Shown here: positions 29,455 through 38,151 of the stretch, in pieces
Position numbering within the stretch: the stretch's first letter is position 1
How the letters are laid out: every line of letters starts with the position of its first letter
Source of the DNA: Hyphomicrobium_A sp963724945
GTDB lineage: Bacteria; Pseudomonadota; Alphaproteobacteria; Rhizobiales; Hyphomicrobiaceae
Reading direction: 5' to 3'
NCBI GenBank assembly: GCA_963724945.1
Contig: CAVRWL010000003.1
Span: 1,798,001-1,862,000 of the forward strand
Length of the DNA stretch: 64,000 nt
Made by a program: the position numbers and the translations under genes
The notes under the pieces: model-generated
The model's input: the letters and a program-made list of their open reading frames with translations, nothing else
Told to the model about the DNA's origin: nothing
Database searches by the model: none

Positions 29455-30672
29455 ATGGAAACCCGAGCGCGCTATCTTGCGATTGGAGTATTCACGCTCG
29501 CGGTGATCGCCGCGGGCTTCGCCTTCGTCTTCTGGCTCTACTCGGGCGGCGGCTTTGGCAAGCGCGCGGTCTACCAGATCCGCTTCGAGAGCCCGGTCTC
29601 CGGCCTGCTCGTCGGCTCGGCCGTGCTCTTCAACGGGATCCGCGTCGGCGAGGTCACGAATCTGGGGCTCTCGGCCGACAACCCCAAGCAGGTGCTGGCG
29701 ACAGTCGCCATCGATCCGGCTACTCCCGTGCGCGCCGACACAAACGTCGGCATGGACTTCCAGGGCCTCACCGGCGCGCCCGTGATCGCGCTTTCCGGCG
29801 GCAGCGCCGCGGCGCCCGCGGTCACCCCGCAGGACGGCGTGGTCCCCACGCTCGTCGCCGAGCCCGGTTCGGGCCAGAGCATGACGGAGGCCGCACGCAT
29901 AACCCTCAAGAAGCTCGACACCCTGCTGGCCGACAACGCCACCCCGCTGCACGACGTGATCACCAACTTCAAGACGTTCTCGGACGCGCTCGCGCGCAAC
30001 TCCGACAAGGTCGACAGCGTCATCGCGGGGCTCGAGCGCATGACGGGAGGCGCGGCCGCCTCGGGCAAGCTGCCGATCTACACGCTCTCGGCCGTGCGCG
30101 ACTTTCCCCCGCTCACGGGCGCGAAGCGCGGCGAGATCGCGATCCCCGAGCCTAGCGCGCTCATGTCGCTCTCATCCGACAAGATCCTCATTGCCAAGGA
30201 CGGCAGCGAGGGCGCCTCGATCGAGAACGCGCAATGGAGCGACAACCTGCCTGTGCTGTTCCAGTCGAAAGTGATCGAGAGTTTCGAGAACTCCGGCTAC
30301 TTCCAGGCGGTCGCGCGACCCGTGGAGGGCTTCGAGCCCGACCAGCAGGTGCTGATCGGGCTGCGCACGTTCCGCATCGTCACCGTGCCCGCGCCGGCGG
30401 CGGCGGTTGCATTCTCGGCGAAGATTTTGAGCGGTGGACGCATGATCGCAACGCGCGTCTTCGAGGAGGGCGTGCCGATCTCCGGCATCGACGGGGCATC
30501 GGCCGCCGGGGGCCTCAACAAGGCGTTCGGCGACACGGTGAAAGAGCTCGTGGCGTGGGCCGCCGAGAAGATCGGGCCGGCCTCGGCGGCTGCGGCAGCG
30601 CCCGCGCCCGCCAACACCGCGCCTGAGCCGCCCGCCGATACGAGCCCTGAGCCGCCCGCCGACGCACCCTAG
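29455..30672 (+). CDS. MCE (MlaD) protein fused to an ABC-transport auxiliary (PqiC-like) domain
   Basis: 405 residues. An N-terminal membrane anchor (about 8-29) leads into an MCE domain (about 38-117: YQIRFESPVSGLLVGSAVLFNGIRVGEV), then a helical stretch to about 195. From about 208 to 360 the sequence matches the ABC-type transport auxiliary lipoprotein domain (PqiC/DUF330-like): PIYTLSAVRDFPP, ENAQWSDNLPVLFQSKVIES, SGYFQAVARP and FRIVTV...AVAFSAKILSGG. A Pro/Ala tail with a repeated PEPPAD motif ends it. Usually the auxiliary part is a separate lipoprotein; here there is no lipobox, so it would stay tethered to the inner membrane (inference). It completes the mla operon. Confidence 0.88.
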   Translation: METRARYLAIGVFTLAVIAAGFAFVFWLYSGGGFGKRAVYQIRFESPVSGLLVGSAVLFNGIRVGEVTNLGLSADNPKQVLATVAIDPATPVRADTNVGMDFQGLTGAPVIALSGGSAAAPAVTPQDGVVPTLVAEPGSGQSMTEAARITLKKLDTLLADNATPLHDVITNFKTFSDALARNSDKVDSVIAGLERMTGGAAASGKLPIYTLSAVRDFPPLTGAKRGEIAIPEPSALMSLSSDKILIAKDGSEGASIENAQWSDNLPVLFQSKVIESFENSGYFQAVARPVEGFEPDQQVLIGLRTFRIVTVPAPAAAVAFSAKILSGGRMIATRVFEEGVPISGIDGASAAGGLNKAFGDTVKELVAWAAEKIGPASAAAAAPAPANTAPEPPADTSPEPPADAP

Positions 30673-30868
30673 CAGGGCGCCTTGGCGTCGGGCCTCAGGC
30701 GCCCCGCTCTGCGTTAAGGCGCTGCGAACCTTGCAGGTCGCAAGCGATCCAATCCCGCAACGCCGCGTGAACGCATGATGTGCTCTCATTGACAAATCGG
30801 AGCGAATGCTCGCCAGGTTGGATGCACCCGGAACAAGAGCTCAGTCGGACAGCGAAGGCGCACGTTGC

Positions 30869-31108
30869 ATGGCTCAAGAAGTGACCGGCAAGGCGTTCGG
30901 GTGGGTGGTCGAGGTCGAAGGCTCGTCTGCCGGCGCCCCGCTGCAGTTCAACGTGGCCGAGCCCATCAAGGCGCAGGCGATCGAGGCCGTCCGTCGTCGC
31001 GTTCCAGGCGCCGCCACGGCGCAGGTGGAGGCCAAGACGGCGCTCACCAGCCACATGGTCTATGGCCAGTTGCGCATGCGGCGCGGGCAGGTGGCGAAGA
31101 TTACATGA
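30869..31108 (+). CDS. small conserved-looking hypothetical protein
   Basis: 79 residues from ATG 30869, beginning MAQEVTGKAFGWVVEVEG, mixed alpha/beta composition with a Val-rich centre and a basic end (MRRGQVAKIT). I do not recognise a family. Upstream is GAAGG at a rather long distance. It stands alone, 196 bases after the Mla operon and convergent with the YcgN-family gene. The balanced amino acid use argues for a real protein, but the evidence is modest. Confidence 0.55.
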   Translation: MAQEVTGKAFGWVVEVEGSSAGAPLQFNVAEPIKAQAIEAVRRRVPGAATAQVEAKTALTSHMVYGQLRMRRGQVAKIT

Positions 31109-31177
31109 GCCCTGCGAGACGGATGTTCGCTCGCCGCTCTCCTGAACATGGGCTGATTGCGAAGAGGTGCGTCGGTT

Positions 31178-31663
31178 CTAACCTGCGCCGCCGATGATGT
31201 AGCGCGCGACCGCGCTCGGCTTGATGCCCTTCTCGCTGAGCGCCCACGCCCGCACCGAGACGCCGGCGCGGTGGACGGTCTCCGGATCGCCCGACACGAG
31301 CGGGTGCCACCACGCGAGCCCGCGTCCCTCCGCGATGCGCCGATAGGCGCAGGTCTGTGGCAGCCAGGGCGTCGACCGCACGGTCTCAGGGCTGATCACG
31401 ATGCAATCGGGCTCGCTCGCGTGCCGGTTGGCGTAGTCGGAGCAGCGGCATGAGCCCACGTCGAGGAGGCGGCAGGAAAGCCGCGTCAGATAGACGTCGC
31501 TCGTGTCCTCGTCCTCGACCTTGACGAGGCAGCAGAGCCCGCAGCCGTCGCACAACGACTCCCACTCTGCCCGCGACATCTCCTCGAGCCGCTTCACCTC
31601 CCAGAACGGGGCTTCCGAGGCGGCCGGCGTCTTGTGTCGTGCAGGCTTTTTGCGCGTGCTCAT
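31178..31663 (-). CDS. YcgN-family cysteine cluster protein (UPF0260)
   Basis: 161 residues of the UPF0260/YcgN family, within the zinc/iron-chelating YkgJ-like clan. Eight cysteines: CDGCGLCC, one in RLSCRLLD, GSCRCSDY, EPDC and PQTC, arranged to bind metal. The family GLAWWHPLVSGDPETVH block follows. The biochemical role is not established. ATG 31663 is chosen because the upstream extension is low-complexity and outside the family. A decayed copy of its 3' third lies at 26767-26891. Confidence 0.88.
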   Translation of the reverse strand: MSTRKKPARHKTPAASEAPFWEVKRLEEMSRAEWESLCDGCGLCCLVKVEDEDTSDVYLTRLSCRLLDVGSCRCSDYANRHASEPDCIVISPETVRSTPWLPQTCAYRRIAEGRGLAWWHPLVSGDPETVHRAGVSVRAWALSEKGIKPSAVARYIIGGAG

Positions 31664-31842
31664 GCGCCCCGTTACCACGTCCCCGCGAAAGCTGCCGTTA
31701 AAACTTCTCCCCGCGCTCCTTTGCCGTGCGAAGCTTGCGGCATCCCGCTCCGCCGAGGGGTCGATCTCGAGCGACCTGATCGAGGGCGGGCTGCAGGCCG
31801 GGTACTCTAGTCCGTGACGCGCGGCAGACTGCCTGGGGCTCG

Positions 31843-31970
31843 CCGCACCCACCCGGTGAAAGCCCGGGAGCGAGAACCGCTGAAAAGCTGCGGGTAGGCC
31901 CAAAATCCTGCGCGGGGCGGCAGAAGTGCCGCTTCATGTTACCAAACTTCTGCGGCGCTCTTCGCCCCGC
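31843..31970. other. possible structured RNA element
   Basis: Consecutive stem-loops can be drawn: CCCGG-CCGGG around a TGAAAGC loop near 31852, CCGC-GCGG around TGAAAAGCT near 31877-31893, and a long one pairing 31912-31919 (GCGGGGCG) with 31963-31970 and 31920-31927 (GCAGAAGT) with 31946-31953. Strand and function are unknown. The GGTGAAAGCCCGGG piece loosely resembles part of the cobalamin riboswitch core, but the rest does not. Confidence 0.35.
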
Positions 31971-32081
31971 AGCCCCTCGACCTCTCCAAGCCCTCGGGGG
32001 CAAATGCCTCGCGAGGCCGAAGGCGCGCGCACATCCGCCCGTCGTCTCGTGCGAGTCGGTATGGCACCGATGCTACGCGGC

Positions 32082-32119
32082 AAAAAGAAAGCCCCGGTCC
32101 TTCGGAGAAGGATCGGGGC
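32082..32119 (-). terminator. Rho-independent terminator of the outer membrane protein gene
   Basis: On the minus strand, GCCCCG-A-TCCTTC pairs with GAAGGA-C-CGGGGC around TCC (32091-32119), followed by TTTCTTTTT. It lies 28 bases after the stop of the beta-barrel gene and is a classic stem plus T-run. Confidence 0.88.
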
Positions 32120-32146
32120 GTCTCATCAAAATCCGGTGGCGAACGA

Positions 32147-32900
32147 TTACTTGAGCGGGACCGGCTCCGGCCTGTCGAAGTGGTAGTTCATGCCGACCTT
32201 GACGGTGTCGACGTCCAGGTATGCTCATTGTGGAACTTGTAGCCACGGGCGTGTCGGTGATCGTCTCGGTTCACCGTCGATGTCTTGGTCTGGTCGCCGC
32301 CCTGAGTGCCGAAGTCGAAATGCAGGTACTCTACCTTGAAGCTCCAGCCATTGCCCAGAGCATGTTCGATGCCGCCGCCGTAGGTCCAGCCGGTGAAGGT
32401 TCGGTGCCGGTCGGTGTGTACCAAGTCTTGGTCGTCGCCTGTATGGCTCTCCCATCAAAAAAGGCAAATCCACCCTTGCCGTAGACCAGCGTGCGGCCGA
32501 AGGCAAATCCGAGACGGCCAGCAATGTCGCCGTACATGCCGCCATCGACCTTGAGGTCTTGATGGTAATTGGGGCTCGACGAAGCAATCACCTTGTCGCC
32601 GGTCAGATCCATGTAGCCGAGGTCGCCCTCGATGCCGACGACGATGTTGTTGATCTGGACGTTGTAGCCGAGCGTACCGCCTCCGAAGGCGCCACTAGGC
32701 GAGTAGCTGAAGGCCCCATAAGGCACGCCGCCATCGGTATCGACGACGTCCATATTGCCCCAAGCGCCGCCGACATGGGCGCCGATATACAGTCCGTCCC
32801 AGTTCGCGAGGCCGCGACCGGCGCTAAAGCTGTTGGCTTGGACTGGAGTGGTGAGGAGAAGGACGGCGCCAACGGCGCTCAAAACGCCTACCCGAATCAT
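32147..32900 (-). CDS. outer membrane beta-barrel protein, Omp25/porin-like (two frameshifts)
   Basis: Outer membrane protein of the OmpA-like eight-strand barrel type common in Hyphomicrobiales (Omp25/Omp31 group). About 251 residues after repair: signal peptide (MIRVGVLSAVGAVLLLTTP, cut near VQA), then NWDGLYIGAHVGGAWG, VVGIEGDLGYMDL, GRLGFAFGRTLVYGKGGFAF, WTYGGGIEHALGNGW, and the C-terminal strand VKVGMNYHF. Two bases seem missing, one near 32398-32399 (joins TGTEP to FTGWTYGGG) and one near 32220 (joins HNEH to LDVDTVKVG). AAGGGGG precedes ATG 32900. A terminator follows. Confidence 0.85.
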
Positions 32901-33056
32901 ACGCAACCCCCTTGGACGCAACAAACGCAACTGAACACAATGCACCTATCCACCATCTATCAAAGCAGGGTGGGTCTCGCCATGAACAATGGTTTGAAAT
33001 GCACACTTGGCGGACAGAGGTGTGCCTTGGACGCAACAGTCCGCCCGAGCAGGCGT

Positions 33057-35073
33057 TCAAATATCGAGATCGTGGGCGAAGGCGGCATGCTCCTGGATGA
33101 AGCGGAAGCGCGCCTCGGGCTTCGATCCCATCAGCGCGTTGATCGCCTCCGCGATCTCGCTGCGGTCGCCCTCGCCGATCTCGACCCGCAGAAGCGTGCG
33201 CCGCTTGGGGTCCATGGTCGTCTCCTTGAGCTGGCTCGCATTCATCTCGCCCAAGCCCTTGAAGCGGGAGACCTCGACCTTCTGATTGGCCTTGAACTCG
33301 CGCGCAATCAGCTCGTCCTTGTGCTTGTCGTCGCGCGCATAAAGCGATTTCGCCCCTTGCGTGAGCTTATACAGCGGCGGCACGGCCAGAAAGAGGTGCC
33401 CGTTCTCGATCAGCGCCGGCATTTCTGAATAAAAGAACGTGATCAGCAGTGAGGCGATGTGGGCGCCGTCGACGTCGGCGTCCGTCATGACGATGACGCG
33501 CTCATAGCGCAGGTCCTCGTCGCGGTAGCGCTGGCCGGTGCCGGCGCCGAGCGCCTGGATCAAGTCGGCCAAGAGTTGGTTTGCCGCGAGCTTCTGCGAG
33601 GACGCGTTCGCTACGTTGAGGATCTTGCCGCGCAGGGGCAGGATCGCCTGCGTCTCGCGGGCGCGCGCGCTCTTGGCCGAGCCGCCGGCAGAATCGCCCT
33701 CGACGATGAAAATCTCGGTGCCGGCCGCAGCCTGGATGGTGCAGTCGGCGAGCTTGCCGGGGAGCCGCAGCTTGCGCGTCGCCGACTGACGGCCGATCTC
33801 CTTTTCGCGCTTTCTCTTGAGCCGCTCCTCGGCCTGGTCGATCGCCCAGTCGAGCAGCTTCGTCGCCTGCGCCGGGCTGTCGGCGAGCCAGTGGTCGAAG
33901 GCATCGCGCACGGTTCCTTCGACGATGCGGGTCGCTTCCTGCGTTGCGAGGCGATCCTTGGTCTGGCCCTGGAACTCCGGCTCGCGGATGAAGACGGCGA
34001 GCATGGCGGCTGCGGTGGCGAGCACGTCGTCGGCGGTGACCTGCGCGGCGCGGCGGTTGTTGGTCAATTCACCGTAGGCGCGCAAGCCCTTGGACAGCGC
34101 TTGGCGCATCCCGGTCTCGTGCGTGCCGCCGTCGGGCGTTGGGATGGTGTTGCAGTAGGAGCGCAAAAAGCCGTCCTCGTCGGCGACCCAGGCAACCGCC
34201 CACTCGACCGAGCCGTGTCCGTTTGAGCCTTGCGTGCGGCCGGCAAAGATCTCCTTGGTGACGAGCGTCTGGCCTTCGATCTCACTCAAGAGATAATCCT
34301 TGAGCCCTCCGGGGAAGTGGAACTCGGCCTTTGCGGGCGTGTCGTCGGTGATGAGTAAAGGATCGCATTTCCATGAGATCTTCACGCCGCCGAAGAGGTA
34401 GGCTTTCGAGCGCGCCATCTTGAAGAGGCGCGCAGGCTTGAAGGCGCAGCCCTTGCCGAAGATCTTCTCGTCGGGCTTGAAGCGTATGGTCGTGCCGCGC
34501 CGGTTCATGATTGCGCCCAGCTTCCTGAGCTTGCCTTGCGGCTCGCCGCGCTTGAACGTCATCGCATAGAGCTGCTGGCCGCGCGCGACCTCCACCTCCA
34601 GCGTTTCCGATAGCGCGTTGACCACGGAGACGCCGACGCCATGCAGGCCGCCGCGACGTATTGTAGACTTTGCTTTCGAACTTGCCGCCCGAGTGCAGCG
34701 TCGTGAGGATGACCTCCAGCGCGGACTTCGGCTTGTACTTGGGGTGGGGGTCGACAGGGATGCCGCGGCCGTTGTCGGTGACGGACAGGAAGCCGTCCTT
34801 GCCGAATTCGACCTCGATCGAGCTCGCGTGCCCGGCGACCGCCTCGTCCATGGAATTGTCGATCACCTCCGCGAAGAGGTGATGCAGCGCCTTCTCATCC
34901 GTGCCGCCGATGTACATGCCGGGCCGCCGGCGCACGGGCTCGAGGCCTTCGAGCACCTCGATGTCGGCGGCCGTGTAGCGGTCGGAGGCGTCGGCGGAAC
35001 GGCGGGAGCGGCCCGTCTTGTCGGTCATGAAGCTTTCAATGGTCGAGAAGAGGTCGCGTACGGCTCCGGCCAT
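33057..35073 (-). CDS. parE: DNA topoisomerase IV subunit B (one frameshift)
   Basis: ATPase subunit of topoisomerase IV, which decatenates daughter chromosomes. About 671 residues: GHKL ATPase with IDNSMDEAVAGHA and VTDNGRGIPVD, transducer, and TOPRIM domain with IFIVEGDSAGGSAKSARARETQ and VIVMTDADVDGAH. ALHHLFAEVIDNSMDE and the overall length favour ParE over GyrB. An extra base at 34653 interrupts it; removing it gives VYNTSGGLHGVGVSVVNALSE. ATG 35073 has a good ribosome site (AGGG five bases before); ATG 35028 is an alternative. Being essential, it is unlikely to be truly broken. Confidence 0.92.
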
Positions 35074-35322
35074 GGTCGCCCTGTCCCGTCGTAGCAAAAA
35101 GGCCGCCCGGCATGGGACGCAGGGGACGAAAGCCGACCCGGCGAATCTTCCTTGGTTTCGAGCGTTGAGGTGCCACGCCCGGTGGGCCTTTGGCAAGTAT
35201 GCGGGCTATCGCACTTGGGGCGGCCAGTCATTCGTTGCAATTCGCTTAGCCGGTTCAACGCCGAATTCATCGAACTTTGCCAGGTTTGCAACGACGCGCA
35301 GGTCCCCGGAAAGGCGCCCGAC

Positions 35323-37005
35323 ATGGAAACGGTAAGGAACGGCACACTCGCCGGCGCCGCACTTGCAATCCTTGCGTGCGCCTTTGCGGGAGCTGCGTTC
35401 GCCGAGCCGGCCACGCCGCAGACGGATGCCACGCCGCTGCCGCCGTCGATCATGACGCCGCCCTCGGTCGAGACCGGGATCGGCGTGCTCGCGTTTCCGC
35501 ATGGCGTCCCGACCGCGGAGACGGCCGCGAAGGTCTACGACCAGCTCGACCTGCAGCGCGGCGTCGCGAGCTATCTGGGCGGGCTCAGGGGCGTCTCGAT
35601 CTTCGCCGCGCGCAAAGGCATCCGCGACGCCGGTGTCGCCGACAACGACGTGCTCATCTTCTCCAAGCTAATGGACTCGCGGTCGCTGTTCCTCACGGCC
35701 AACGCCGACACGGTGTATTTCTTCTCCAATCTCGACTTGAGCAAGGGCCCGCTCGTGGTCGAGACCCCGCCGGGGACGCTGGGGATCTTCGATGATTTGT
35801 GGTTCCGTTGGGTGAGCGACTTCGGCACGCCGGGTCCGGACCGCGGCGAGGGCGGCAAGTACCTGCTGCTGCCGCCGGGCTACGACGGCCCGCTGCCCGC
35901 CGGCTACTTCATCGGGCGCCCGACGACGACCTCGGTCGCACTTCTGGGCCGCGCCTTCCTCGTCGACGGCAAGCCGGAGCCGGCCGTCGACGCGATCAAG
36001 AAGACGCTGAAGATCTATCCTTATGTTCCTGGCTCCTACGGCACCAGCATCGGCAGCTTCTTGACCGGCAAAGGGCCGCTGGCAAAGCTGAGCACGCCCA
36101 TTACACCGCGGTTCGTCGAGGCGAGCGGGATGCCCATGAACACGATCCCGCCCAACGATTTCTCGTTCTACGAGATGCTCGATCGGCTCGTGCAGGAGCA
36201 GCCCGCGAGCGCTCTTGATCCCGACATCGGCGGGCAGTTCGCCGCGATCGGCATCGTCAAGGGCAAGCCGTTCAAGCCCGATCAACGCATGCGCAAGATC
36301 CTCACCGACGCCGTCGCCATCGGCAACGCGGCAGCGCGCACGTTCGCCCTGCGCCCGCGCGAGAATGAGGGCTTTGGCTACTACGGCGCAGCCTCCAAGT
36401 GGCTGAACCCGCTGTTCGTGGGCGGCTACGACTTCACGCGGCCCCCGCCCGAGATCACCAAGGAGGGCGTCAAGCAATTCCCCGCGACCGGCGCGCGCAC
36501 GCTCGACGCCAAGGACGCCTTCTTCTACGCGGCGACCGGAGTGACGCCGGCGATGGTCATGCGGCTGCCCGACGTCGGCTCGCAATACCTGTTCGGCATC
36601 ATGGATTCCGCCGGCGAGCCCTTCGACGGCGCCAAGAGCTACAAGGTGAGCCTGCCCAAGGACATCCCGGCGGCGAAGTTCTGGTCGCTGACGCTCTATG
36701 ACAACCAGAGCCGCTCGATGCTGCAGACCGATCAGCGTTATCCCCGTGCCGGCAGCCAGAGTTATCCTAGCCCCGCGGCCGAGGCGAGCGCCGACGGCGC
36801 CACGACGGTCTACTTCGGTCCGACGAAGCCGGCGGCCGTGAAGGACGGCAACTGGATCGAGACCGTGCCGGGCAAGGGCTGGTTCGTGATCCTGCGGCTC
36901 TATAGCCCGCTGGAGCCGTTCTTTGCCAAGACCTGGCGTCCGAGCGACATCGAGCCGGTGACGCGCGATGCGTTCCTCAGGCAGTCGCACGGCGAAATGC
37001 GCTAG
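35323..37005 (+). CDS. periplasmic DUF1254/DUF1214 protein
   Basis: 560 residues with a signal peptide (cut after AGAAFAEPA region, about residue 28). The central part matches DUF1254 (SKLMDSRSLFLTANADTVYFFSNLDLSKGPLVVETPP) and the C-terminal part DUF1214 (SLPKDIPAAKFWSLTLYDNQ, then SYPSPA and IETVPGKGWFVILRLYSPLEPFF). Members are secreted proteins of unknown biochemical role, often induced by stress or pollutants. ATG 35323 follows GGAAAGG by eight bases. It is a single gene, divergent from parE. Confidence 0.9.
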   Translation: METVRNGTLAGAALAILACAFAGAAFAEPATPQTDATPLPPSIMTPPSVETGIGVLAFPHGVPTAETAAKVYDQLDLQRGVASYLGGLRGVSIFAARKGIRDAGVADNDVLIFSKLMDSRSLFLTANADTVYFFSNLDLSKGPLVVETPPGTLGIFDDLWFRWVSDFGTPGPDRGEGGKYLLLPPGYDGPLPAGYFIGRPTTTSVALLGRAFLVDGKPEPAVDAIKKTLKIYPYVPGSYGTSIGSFLTGKGPLAKLSTPITPRFVEASGMPMNTIPPNDFSFYEMLDRLVQEQPASALDPDIGGQFAAIGIVKGKPFKPDQRMRKILTDAVAIGNAAARTFALRPRENEGFGYYGAASKWLNPLFVGGYDFTRPPPEITKEGVKQFPATGARTLDAKDAFFYAATGVTPAMVMRLPDVGSQYLFGIMDSAGEPFDGAKSYKVSLPKDIPAAKFWSLTLYDNQSRSMLQTDQRYPRAGSQSYPSPAAEASADGATTVYFGPTKPAAVKDGNWIETVPGKGWFVILRLYSPLEPFFAKTWRPSDIEPVTRDAFLRQSHGEMR

Positions 37006-37020
37006 GTTCGCGCGATCGCG

Positions 37021-37968
37021 TCATGCCGGGACGTTGTCGATGAGCCGGGTCTGCCCCAGCCAGGCGGCTGCAAGGACACGTAGCGGGCGGTCGCCTCTCG
37101 CACTCACGACCTTCAGTGTATCGGCCTCGCGTACGGCAACGTAGTCGACCTTCGAGAACCCCGCAGCTTCGAGCGCGCGCGCCGCGCTTGCGCAGATCGC
37201 ATCGAGCTCGGGCAGCTGCGGCTCCTCGTGCGGGCGGTGCGGATCGGCCAAGAGCGGCGCTGGGCGCGGGCGCTTGGCCGCCGGAGCCGGTCCAGGCCCG
37301 CGCACCGCCTTCGTAGCCTTGGCTGCCGCTTCCCTGAGGATGCGGTTAAGCGCCGGGGCGTTCGCGCGCTCGTCTTGCGAGAGATAGACGTTGCGCGAGG
37401 ACAGCGCGAGCCCGTCGGCCTCGCGCGCCGTCGGCTCGGCGATAATCGCAACCGGCAGATTGAGGTCGCGCACCATCTGGCGGATGACGCAGAGCTGCTG
37501 GTAGTCCTTCTCGCCGAATAGTGCGAAGTCGGGCGTCGCCGCGTTGAAGAGCTTGCAGCACACGGTCGCCACCGCGCCGAAGAAATGCGGACGAAAGTCG
37601 CTTTCGAGCCCGAGCGCGGCGCCTGCCGGCACGATTCGCGTGGCAAAGCCGTCGGGGTACATCTCGGCCGCGGTCGGAGCCCAGACGAGGTGGCAGCGCT
37701 TTGCGGCGAGCTTGGCAAGATCGTCCGCCTCATCGCGCGGGTAGCGCGCGAGATCCTCGCCGGGTCCGAACTGGCTCGGATTGATGAAGATCGACACGAC
37801 CGTGCGGTCGGCGATCCTGCCGGCGTGCGCTACGAGCGCCAGATGGCCCGCGTGCAGCGCGCCCATCGTGGGAACGAGTGCAACCGTCTGCCCATTTGCG
37901 CGCCAAGCGGCCACGGCCTGGTGCAGGTCGGCGACGGTGCGGACGATCTCCAGTTTATCTTGCTCCAC
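37021..37968 (-). CDS. panC: pantoate--beta-alanine ligase
   Basis: Cytosolic enzyme joining pantoate and beta-alanine with ATP in coenzyme A synthesis. 315 residues: VPTMGALHAGHLALV (HIGH-like), SIFINPSQFGPGEDL, FGEKDYQQLCVIRQM (KMSKS-like lysine region), and ALSSRNVYLS. The C-terminal domain carries an in-frame insert rich in Pro, Arg and Ala (about residues 235-265) that makes it longer than the usual 280 or so. GTG 37968 is used because GGTGAGG lies five bases upstream. panB is not in the window. Confidence 0.94.
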   Translation of the reverse strand: MEQDKLEIVRTVADLHQAVAAWRANGQTVALVPTMGALHAGHLALVAHAGRIADRTVVSIFINPSQFGPGEDLARYPRDEADDLAKLAAKRCHLVWAPTAAEMYPDGFATRIVPAGAALGLESDFRPHFFGAVATVCCKLFNAATPDFALFGEKDYQQLCVIRQMVRDLNLPVAIIAEPTAREADGLALSSRNVYLSQDERANAPALNRILREAAAKATKAVRGPGPAPAAKRPRPAPLLADPHRPHEEPQLPELDAICASAARALEAAGFSKVDYVAVREADTLKVVSARGDRPLRVLAAAWLGQTRLIDNVPA

Positions 37969-38151
37969 GACAGCCTCACCTCGCCGATTTTTTCCGCGCC
38001 GAGGCTCTGCCAGGGGATGGTGCGGCGTCAAGAGGGCCCAGGGAGTGGACGTGTGTGACGGCCCAGCGTGCATGAGTTCGCGCGCCCGCCTTCCCGATTT
38101 GCTAGACTGCGCCCATATCGAATCGCGTGGGGCGGGCGATTGAGGGGCAGC

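Larger units (their letters stand above)
31664..32146. other. gene-free stretch with stem-loops
   Basis: About 480 bases. No protein gene is supported. It contains a set of potential hairpins between 31843 and 31970 (given separately) and, at its right end, the terminator of the outer membrane protein gene. Confidence 0.5.

Noticed and set aside
31838..31895. Cobalamin riboswitch
   Set aside because: Only the GGTGAAAnnCCGGG-like core piece is similar; there is no clear B12 box and no cobalamin gene downstream on that strand.
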